Source: Nitrospiraceae bacterium UBA2166 (GTDB lineage: Bacteria; Nitrospirota; Nitrospiria; Nitrospirales; UBA2166). Taken from it: a stretch of 30,362 bases of DNA. This document shows, in pieces, positions 24,220-30,362 of this stretch. The notes below the pieces were generated by a model. It had not been told where the DNA came from and ran no database searches. It was given only the letters and a program-made list of their open reading frames with translations. Position 1 is the stretch's first letter; every line of letters begins with the position of its first letter. Location: assembly GCA_002328825.1 (NCBI GenBank), contig DCWI01000062.1, forward strand, positions 53,243 to 83,604, read 5' to 3'. A program made the position numbers and the translations under genes.

Positions 24220-25122
24220 TTATGGCTCGAACATCTTCCACTGATACAACACAATCCGATCGTTATGCGTGTCGGCAATCCAGATATGACCGCTACGTGC
24301 TTCAACACCTTCCGGTCCATTGAGTTGCCCAATCTCTCGCCCTGCTTTTCCTGTCCCGATCGTTGCTAAAAATCTCCTCGAGTGATTGAACACTTTGACT
24401 TGATGATTGTACTGATCCGCAACGTATAACCAATTGCCTTCGTCTATAGCAATATATTTTGGTTCGTGAAAATCAGTTCTATCACCCTCAAATGTTCCGA
24501 GCACGTCAAGACTCGGACTCATGACTTGAATTCGATTATTCCCAGGATCAGCAACATAGAGTTGGCTATCATAGGAAAACTCAATATCATGGGGTCGAAC
24601 GAACTGACGCGCCCCTACTCCATGAGAGCCGAGAGCACCAATAGTCTTTCCATCTCTAAACATTACAACATTGTGCAATTGCGCATTGGTCACATAAATG
24701 ACACCACGAGAATCTGACGTGACTCCCTCAGGGCTCCTCAAACCACCACTCAACTCTCCCTCATATGTCGCATTCACACCAGTGACATTGTAGATTACAA
24801 TCCGATCGTTCCCACTGTCAGCCACAAGCAATCGACCCATGCGATCAAAGGCCACATCATGCGGGGCTTCCAATGCTCCCTTTCCAATCACACCAAGTGT
24901 CTTGAGGGAAAATGGATCGAGAACCCTGACCACATCACTCCCGACATCTGCAACATACAAATATTGGCCACTCGGACCAAGGGTGAGATCGTGAGGACGG
25001 TCAAATGTTCCAGAGGAGGCCGTGAGAAACATGGCCTCATCGCCAAAAGCATGCGCTAAGTGGAAATTCAGCATCACAGCCACACCAAGAAAAACACCAA
25101 GCAAATATACTCTCAAACGCAT
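24220..25122 (-). CDS. Exported NHL-repeat beta-propeller protein
   Basis: A 300-residue secreted protein with a signal peptide ending at HLAHA-FG (about residue 26) followed by about six NHL-type repeats. Each repeat carries the pattern PHD or PEGV, then LYVADxxNxRIxV: for example YLYVADVGSDVVRV, LLVADSGNDRIVIY, LYVADPGNNRIQVM, LYVADQYNHQVKVF and IWIADTHNDRIVLY, forming a closed propeller. NHL propellers bind proteins or ligands; no catalytic residues can be named and the partner is unknown. The frame is open to 25185, but a predicted promoter lies within that extension and ATG 25122 follows AGGAAG, so 25122 is preferred. It appears to be a monocistronic gene. Confidence 0.85.
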   Translation of the reverse strand: MRLRVYLLGVFLGVAVMLNFHLAHAFGDEAMFLTASSGTFDRPHDLTLGPSGQYLYVADVGSDVVRVLDPFSLKTLGVIGKGALEAPHDVAFDRMGRLLVADSGNDRIVIYNVTGVNATYEGELSGGLRSPEGVTSDSRGVIYVTNAQLHNVVMFRDGKTIGALGSHGVGARQFVRPHDIEFSYDSQLYVADPGNNRIQVMSPSLDVLGTFEGDRTDFHEPKYIAIDEGNWLYVADQYNHQVKVFNHSRRFLATIGTGKAGREIGQLNGPEGVEARSGHIWIADTHNDRIVLYQWKMFEP

Positions 25123-25158
25123 ATTTTTCTTCCTCACCCCCTTTAAACTCTCGATACA

Positions 25159-25186
25159 ATTATACGAGCCTGTGCAAAACTGCAAA
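25159..25186 (-). promoter_or_regulatory. Putative promoter of the NHL-repeat gene
   Basis: On the minus strand TTTGCA (25186-25181), a 16-base spacer, and a perfect TATAAT (25164-25159). Initiation near 25152 would leave a 30-base leader to ATG 25122 and excludes the longer frame starting at 25185. Confidence 0.5.
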
Positions 25187-25211
25187 GACTATATGTGACA
25201 GCCCTATCAGG

Positions 25212-25231
25212 CTCAACAACACACCGTTGAG
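25212..25231. repeat. Short inverted repeat between divergent NHL and VOC genes
   Basis: CTCAAC (25212-25217) and GTTGAG (25226-25231) flank an 8-base loop. It lies upstream of the NHL promoter and within the region before the VOC gene, so an operator role is possible; no long T-run follows on either side. Confidence 0.3.
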
Positions 25232-25314
25232 TTTACCAAAGTCCATTGCCCAGCCGCATCAGTTCATGATAAGTTCTTCCCTCATCCCGAAACCTCCCAT
25301 ATGCGGAACTCGTA

Positions 25315-25746
25315 ATGGCTAGCAAACCCATGAAGCAACCACCCCATTCACTAGGCATTCGCCACATTGCCCTTCGTGTAGGCGATGTTCAAAAATCAAA
25401 ATCGTTTTACCTACGAGTATTTGGAATGTACCCCGTGTGGGAACCTGATCCACTGAGCACTTATCTCAGTTCTGGCTCAGATAATCTGGCATTACATCAA
25501 ATTGAAAAACATCCTACTATACACCAACAACCAACCTTAGGCTCACTAGATCACTTTGGATTTCTCATGGAAACCCCTGAGGCCGTTGACGAGATGCTCC
25601 GATGGATTGAACAATGTAAGATACCGATCATGGAAGCACCCAAAACACATCGAGATGGAAGTTATTCGTTCTATCTCGCTGATCCCGATGGGAATACCAT
25701 ACAAATTATCTATGAACCAAATATCAAAGGGCCTCCTTCGGCTTAA
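25315..25746 (+). CDS. VOC-superfamily (glyoxalase/dioxygenase-like) protein
   Basis: A 143-residue protein with two beta-alpha-beta3 modules of the vicinal-oxygen-chelate fold. The likely metal ligands are H17 (GIRHIALRV), H80 (SLDHFGFL) and E134 (IQIIYEP), which supports a functional metal site such as in glyoxalase I, fosfomycin-resistance or dioxygenase relatives. The DPDGNTIQI motif precedes the final ligand. The reaction cannot be assigned. Start ATG 25315; ATG 25330 is an alternative. Only 18 bases separate it from the ABC binding-protein gene, so it probably heads that operon. Confidence 0.82.
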   Translation: MASKPMKQPPHSLGIRHIALRVGDVQKSKSFYLRVFGMYPVWEPDPLSTYLSSGSDNLALHQIEKHPTIHQQPTLGSLDHFGFLMETPEAVDEMLRWIEQCKIPIMEAPKTHRDGSYSFYLADPDGNTIQIIYEPNIKGPPSA

Positions 25747-25764
25747 GACCTATCCACGTGCACC

Positions 25765-27897
25765 ATGTGGCTTAAACGCCTTTTGACCCTTATTCCAGTG
25801 CTGTTGGCTGCCATCCTTCTGCAGTCTTATTTCTGGGTTCCCACCTATGAAACGCAAGCAAAAGGAAACCCTAAACGACTCCTAAAGTACATTGAGGCCT
25901 CAAGCGGTGATGCAAAAATCTTAAACCCAATTTTGAATGCAGACAGTGCAAGCAGCAATATCACAGGTATGGTCTTTGAAGGTCTATTAGACCTGGATGA
26001 GAACCTTGAGCTTCGTGGCCGCCTAGCGACCCACTGGACTATTACAGAACAGACTTATTTGCTCGTCGACCCAAACTCTCAACTTCCTAGTGGCGAACCC
26101 GCAACCGGTGCACTTCTTGAACAACGAATACAGTATGCACTCGACACTGGAGCCTTGCCTGAGTTGAAGAATATTTTGCTTGATATGCGCAGACTGCCTT
26201 CGGAATTACAGACCACTACTATTACCGCTCAAGTTCCGGGTGACGGCAATCAAACAAACCCGCTGTCAGTTTCAATATCAATCACCATCCCTGAACGCCT
26301 TGCATTTACACTCAATCGAGTTGATCAAGATTTCTTCAATCGCTTAGCACCAGTCATAGGAAATCAATACGGTACCCACTTTCAACACGACAAGTACCTT
26401 CACAACGTGGATTCAGTCGATGAAAATATTGTGGCGCAGGTCAAAGCGCAACTTCCATCACTCCTCAGTGTTACCGAACACAATCCAGAAATTTTGTTTC
26501 ATCTTCGCCACGGAGTGAGATTCCACGATGGCCAAGAGTTCAACTCTACCGATGTCAAATTCACCTACGACTCGATTATGAATCCCAGAAATATTTCGCC
26601 CCGTACTTCAGACTTTGAGCCCATCAAAACCATTGAAATTTTTGACACCCACACCGTAAAAATAATCTACAAACGACTATACTCACCTGCTATCTCGGCG
26701 TGGACAATGGGTATACTCCCAGAACATCTCCTGAATGATGTCGCCATGCAAAAAGAAATGGATGAGCGTAACCTCTCAAAGGCAACACGAGAAACATTCA
26801 GCATGCGTGATAGCACGTTCAATCGTAACCCAATCGGGGTTGGTCCATTTCGTTTTGTCGAATGGCAGAGTGACCAGTTTATCAAGCTTGATCGAAACGA
26901 AGACTACTGGGAGGGTGCACCAGAATACGAGCAATATATCGTTCGAATTATCCCTGATCTTCTGATCCAAGAAGTTGAGTTCCAAACAGGCGCAATTGAT
27001 TTTTACTCTACCCTCCCACACCAAGTCGCACGCTATCGTGAAGACGACAAATATCAAAATTTCTCGAGCCTTGGATTCGGATATGTCTATATCGGATACA
27101 ACAACCGCAAACCACTCTTTGCCAACCCTCAAGTTCGTCGAGCAATGAGCATGGCCATTAATGTCGATGAAATTATCAAGTACATCATGTACAACGAGGC
27201 CGAACGTGTAACCGGCCCCTTTCCCAAAGTCACAGAGTGGTATGACGAGTTGATTCAGCCAGTTCCCTACGACCCAGAGGGCGCTCGAAAACTACTCGCA
27301 TCCCTCGGGTGGAAAAAAAATGCTGAGGGATGGCTTGAAAAAGATGGAAAGATTTTCGAGTTTAACATGGTCACCAATAGCGGCAATCCCATTCGAAAAA
27401 ATATTATGTCAATAGCGCAAAACGCCTGGAAAAAAATAGGAATTAAGTGTAACACTCAGTACTTTGAGTGGGCAGTATTTCTTAAAGACTTTATTAACAC
27501 CGGAGATTTTGATGCGACAGTACTTGGATGGAGCATGGGTATAGACCCAGACCTTTATCAAATATGGCATTCATCCCAATCCGGTCCACAACAGCTGAAC
27601 TTCGTCGGATACAACAACCCTCAAGCCGATAAACTGATTGTACGCATTCGACAAGAATATGATCGTTCCCAACAGCGCATATTGACACATGAACTACACA
27701 AAGTTATTCACGAAGACCAGCCATATACCTTCCTCTACGCGAGTAAGGGAACGCGTATTCTCGATAAAAAGATCGTCATCGTTGAGCCGCAACTTGACGG
27801 AAGCGAGCGATACAAAAAAATCTACCCGCTCAAGAGTGGAGCCATTCAATTTTATTTTACGAAATGGCGAAAGCTAGAACATACCCCAGCATTTTAA
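25765..27897 (+). CDS. ABC importer substrate-binding protein, family 5 (peptide/nickel type), with insertion
   Basis: The extracytoplasmic binding protein of a DppA/OppA-type importer, 710 residues against the usual 500-600. A hydrophobic N-terminal segment (4-24) serves as signal or anchor; no lipobox cysteine is seen. The family 5 core is clear: ILNPILNADSASSNITGMVFEGL (54-73), FHLRHGVRFHDGQEFNSTDV (245-264), NPIGVGPFRF, ANPQVRRAMSMAINVDEI and the C-terminal QPYTFLYAS. Between about residues 98 and 238, where members normally pass straight from the first strand pair to HLR-GV-FHDG, there is an extra segment of about 140 residues with no recognised motif. It precedes two permeases and an ATPase. 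The ligand, probably a peptide, is inferred from family only. Confidence 0.88.
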   Translation: MWLKRLLTLIPVLLAAILLQSYFWVPTYETQAKGNPKRLLKYIEASSGDAKILNPILNADSASSNITGMVFEGLLDLDENLELRGRLATHWTITEQTYLLVDPNSQLPSGEPATGALLEQRIQYALDTGALPELKNILLDMRRLPSELQTTTITAQVPGDGNQTNPLSVSISITIPERLAFTLNRVDQDFFNRLAPVIGNQYGTHFQHDKYLHNVDSVDENIVAQVKAQLPSLLSVTEHNPEILFHLRHGVRFHDGQEFNSTDVKFTYDSIMNPRNISPRTSDFEPIKTIEIFDTHTVKIIYKRLYSPAISAWTMGILPEHLLNDVAMQKEMDERNLSKATRETFSMRDSTFNRNPIGVGPFRFVEWQSDQFIKLDRNEDYWEGAPEYEQYIVRIIPDLLIQEVEFQTGAIDFYSTLPHQVARYREDDKYQNFSSLGFGYVYIGYNNRKPLFANPQVRRAMSMAINVDEIIKYIMYNEAERVTGPFPKVTEWYDELIQPVPYDPEGARKLLASLGWKKNAEGWLEKDGKIFEFNMVTNSGNPIRKNIMSIAQNAWKKIGIKCNTQYFEWAVFLKDFINTGDFDATVLGWSMGIDPDLYQIWHSSQSGPQQLNFVGYNNPQADKLIVRIRQEYDRSQQRILTHELHKVIHEDQPYTFLYASKGTRILDKKIVIVEPQLDGSERYKKIYPLKSGAIQFYFTKWRKLEHTPAF

Positions 27898-27898
27898 T

Positions 27899-28861
27899 AT
27901 GTGGACCTACATCACTCGAAATATCCTCCAACGAATCATCACGTTGCTCATTGTTTCCATCGTGGCACATTCAGTCATACATCTTGCTCCTGGCGAACCG
28001 AGCCAAGTAGATCCATCAAACCCAAGAATGAAGCCATCCGACATAGAAAATATCCGGGCCGCCTTCCATCTTGATGATCCACTACATGTTCAGTATGTGT
28101 ATTGGATGAGGGATCTCTTCACTGGAGAGCTGAAATCGTTCAAAGACAACCAACCTGTCCTTCCAAAAATATGGCAACGTTTTCTAAATTCACTCCCCTT
28201 GCTAATCTGCGCAACCCTTATTATATGGAGTCTCTCGTTTCCTACAGGTATTCATGCGGCAATGCGAAGGGGCTCAGCGTACGACCGCACAACAACCTTC
28301 ACTGCCTATGCACTGATCTCAATCCCCGGGTTTTTCCTGTCATATATTATGATCTTATGGGTGGTCAACACCTTTAATGTACCCGTCATTGGAATGAAAA
28401 CCTTTGGCATGGAAGATGCTGATGTGGCATTCAGATTGATGGATCGCCTCTGGCACCTGGTGATCCCATCTCTCATGTCCGCCATCGGCGGCATTGCAGT
28501 TCTTTCGCGTTATGTCCGTTCACAAATGTTGGAGGTAGTAGGACAGGACTATGTTCGAACTGCGCGCGCCAAAGGGCTCTCAGAAGATAACGTCATTTAC
28601 CGCCATGCACTTCAAAACGCATTACTCCCGTTCGTCACCATGTTTGGATTTCTACTTCCAGCACTTATTGGAGGCTCAGTTATTTTTGAACAAATTTTTG
28701 CCTGGCCAGGACTCGGGCGCCTTGGCTATGAAGCTATTCTTGCACGAGATTTCCCCGTAATTCTCACTATCAACTTTATCGCTGCAGTGCTCACACTTGC
28801 AGGAACATTGATCTCAGACCTGCTATATGCTGTGGTAGATCCTCGAATACGGTTGCAGTGA
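27899..28861 (+). CDS. ABC transporter permease, DppB-type
   Basis: A 320-residue inner-membrane permease of the binding-protein-dependent (BPD) family. It opens with RNILQRIITLLIVSIVAHSVIHLAPGEPS, typical of DppB/OppB, and has about six membrane helices. The EAA loop that docks on the ATPase is YVRTARAKGLSEDNVIYRHALQNALLP (given here in parts: YVRTARAKGL, HALQNALLP). It starts one base after the binding-protein stop, and its stop overlaps the second permease start by 4 bases (GTGA). The periplasmic loop after helix 1 is of ordinary size. Confidence 0.93.
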   Translation: MWTYITRNILQRIITLLIVSIVAHSVIHLAPGEPSQVDPSNPRMKPSDIENIRAAFHLDDPLHVQYVYWMRDLFTGELKSFKDNQPVLPKIWQRFLNSLPLLICATLIIWSLSFPTGIHAAMRRGSAYDRTTTFTAYALISIPGFFLSYIMILWVVNTFNVPVIGMKTFGMEDADVAFRLMDRLWHLVIPSLMSAIGGIAVLSRYVRSQMLEVVGQDYVRTARAKGLSEDNVIYRHALQNALLPFVTMFGFLLPALIGGSVIFEQIFAWPGLGRLGYEAILARDFPVILTINFIAAVLTLAGTLISDLLYAVVDPRIRLQ

Positions 28862-29844
28862 CAACAACAAAAAAATCAGCTATGAACACCCAACAGGAAA
28901 TCATAGACCAACTCCCTCCACCTGAAACCCAATTTCAAGAGTTCTGGCGAATCCTAAAGAAAGATCGTCTTGCGATCTTCGGGATGATCGTCTTGGGTCT
29001 ACTTTTAACACTCGCAATTGCCTCCAAGTTCACCACCGAATGGGTTGTGATCTTTGATCCTTCAACCGTACGTCTTCCCGACAAGTTCCTTCCCCCTATG
29101 TCGGAATCGTCTACCGATCTCGTTCCTAGTGAAGACCACCCAGTATTTGGAATCTACCTATTTGGAACAGATGAACTTGGGCGTGATGTCTTCGCTCGCA
29201 TGCTTCAGGGATCATTTGTCTCTCTTTCAATAGGATTTATCGCGGTCGGAATATCAGTGGGAATTGGGATTTTTCTTGGAGGGCTGTCCGGATACTATGG
29301 TAACGTCAAATTAGGCTTCATCTCCATCGATACCCTAATCATGCGTTTTACCGACGTCATGCTCTGCTTTCCAACATTCTTCTTGATTCTCACAGTCGTC
29401 GCACTTCTCCCACCAAGCATCTACAACATCATGATCGTGATCGGAGTAACCAGTTGGATGGGCACCGCACGATTCGTTCGCGCAGAGTTCTTGTCATTGA
29501 GGGAACAAGATTTTGTCATTGCGGCAAAAGCATTAGGATTACCAGAACACCGAATTATTTTCCGCCACATGGTTCCAAACGCAATGGCTCCGGTCCTTGT
29601 CTCAGCTACCATTGGTGTTGCATCGGCCATTCTTACCGAATCAGGACTAAGCTTTTTAGGATTTGGCGTGCAACCTCCATTTGCAACATGGGGAAATATT
29701 CTTTCCGACGGAAAGGGGTTTATTTTTGATGCTCCATGGCTATTTTTCATCCCGGGGTTTGCCATCCTCATCGTCGTCCTCGCGTTCAATCTTTTCGGAG
29801 AAGGCTTGAGAGAGGCACTAAACCCAAAACTGAGAAGAAGATAA
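28858..29844 (+). CDS. ABC transporter permease, DppC-type
   Basis: The second permease of the importer, 328 residues. The N-terminal DppC/OppC motif (FWRILKKDRLAIFGMIVLGL) carries the first membrane helix; a periplasmic loop of about 60 residues leads to FGTDELGRDVFARMLQGS, the hallmark of this subunit. The EAA loop QDFVIAAKALGL then HMVPNAMAPVLV contacts the ATPase. The frame begins at GTG 28858, overlapping the first permease stop; an internal ATG (28882) is the other candidate. The ATPase gene follows directly after the stop. Confidence 0.92.
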   Translation: MTTTKKSAMNTQQEIIDQLPPPETQFQEFWRILKKDRLAIFGMIVLGLLLTLAIASKFTTEWVVIFDPSTVRLPDKFLPPMSESSTDLVPSEDHPVFGIYLFGTDELGRDVFARMLQGSFVSLSIGFIAVGISVGIGIFLGGLSGYYGNVKLGFISIDTLIMRFTDVMLCFPTFFLILTVVALLPPSIYNIMIVIGVTSWMGTARFVRAEFLSLREQDFVIAAKALGLPEHRIIFRHMVPNAMAPVLVSATIGVASAILTESGLSFLGFGVQPPFATWGNILSDGKGFIFDAPWLFFIPGFAILIVVLAFNLFGEGLREALNPKLRRR

Positions 29845-30362
29845 ATGGACACACCAAACATCCCATTACTTGATGTGAGAAATCTCTCAACATCATTTTT
29901 TACTGAAAAGGGTGAAATCGGCGCTGTGCAAAATGTGAGTTTTCAGATCCTGCCTGGAGAAACCCTTGCACTGGTTGGAGAGTCCGGATGCGGAAAATCG
30001 GTGACGGCTCTCTCAATTATGCAATTGCTTGATCATCAAGGAAAAGTTGTCACAGGAAAAATTTTCTTCAATGGCCAAGACTTGACAAACACTACAGAGC
30101 ATAAACTCCAAAAAATTCGTGGCAACAAGATCGGAATGATATTCCAGGAACCCATGACATCACTCAACCCAGTATTTAGAATCGGCGATCAAATTGGAGA
30201 AGCATTATTCACACACAAAGGTTTCAGTAAAGAACAGGCAAGAACTGAATCCCTCCGATTATTGGATCGAGTAGAAATTCCCTCTCCCAAGAGACGAATT
30301 GACCAATATCCCCATGAACTTTCAGGTGGAATGAAACAGCGAGTCATGATCGCCATGGCCCT
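29845..30362 (+). CDS. ABC transporter ATP-binding protein, DppD-type (partial, cut by window end)
   Basis: The first 172 residues of an ATPase that powers the peptide-type importer; the gene continues beyond the window. Walker A GESGCGKS is at 45-52, the Q-loop FQEPMTSLNP has Q101, and the ABC signature LSGGMKQR is at 159-166; Walker B lies just at or beyond the edge. The start ATG 29845 immediately follows the stop of the second permease (no intervening base). A second ATPase (DppF-type) would be expected downstream. Confidence 0.93.
   Translation, partial: MDTPNIPLLDVRNLSTSFFTEKGEIGAVQNVSFQILPGETLALVGESGCGKSVTALSIMQLLDHQGKVVTGKIFFNGQDLTNTTEHKLQKIRGNKIGMIFQEPMTSLNPVFRIGDQIGEALFTHKGFSKEQARTESLRLLDRVEIPSPKRRIDQYPHELSGGMKQRVMIAMA

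Noticed and set aside
1..30362. tRNA or rRNA genes, CRISPR arrays, insertion sequences, integrase or defence genes
   Set aside because: All gaps are short and were read on both strands; no tRNA arm pattern, repeat-spacer array, transposase or terminal repeat was seen.

Overview
The window is a gene-dense stretch of a Gram-negative (diderm) bacterial chromosome with moderate GC, roughly the high 40s percent by eye. The diderm assignment rests on BamD, a TolC-type outer-membrane protein, an outer-membrane polysaccharide-export channel with its inner-membrane partner, several lipobox lipoproteins and a lipid-A-synthase-N-like membrane protein. The lineage cannot be fixed from sequence reading alone. 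The mix of a MetV-like zinc domain, a Thermus-type TtuA/TtuB pair, COG3014 and COG4324 lipoproteins and a large OPX protein would fit Nitrospirota, NC10, Nitrospinota or deltaproteobacterial-like groups; this is inference. No mobile element, tRNA, rRNA or CRISPR array was seen, and no gene-free stretch exceeds 300 bases.

Layout. (1) 247-851, plus: a minimal MetV-like zinc domain translationally coupled to QueF (queuosine pathway). (2) 7528-855, minus: a small lipoprotein, then trpF, trpB, trpA, then the OPX export channel and the Wzz-like chain-length protein, tightly packed with overlaps. (3) 10401-7692, minus: a COG3014-type lipoprotein overlapping a class III sirtuin, then a TlpA-like thiol-disulfide protein. 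(4) 10534-13873, plus: a ketopantoate reductase carrying an unusual C-terminal molybdopterin-oxidoreductase-like domain, a lipoprotein aminopeptidase and RsmA/KsgA. (5) 16505-13983, minus: TolC-like protein and BamD. (6) uvrB, plus, facing a UvrD/PcrA helicase gene, minus. (7) 21823-20881, minus: two CX4C peroxiredoxins behind a leader with a perfect 9-bp inverted repeat. (8) 24109-21958, minus: ttuB-ttuA-GT2-LAB_N, i.e. a tRNA thiolation pair followed by a polyprenyl-phosphate-type glycosyltransferase and a small membrane partner. (9) 25122-24220, minus: a secreted NHL beta-propeller. (10) 25315 to the window end, plus: a VOC-family gene leading a peptide/nickel-type ABC importer operon (binding protein, two permeases, and an ATPase cut by the window end).

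Most of the content is housekeeping. The points that stand out are the PanE fusion to a degenerate sulfite-oxidase-like domain, the TtuB sulfur carrier whose Gly-Gly tail is capped by an extra valine, the extremely short MetV-like protein coupled to QueF, the roughly 140-residue insertion in the ABC binding protein, and the structured leader before the peroxiredoxin pair.
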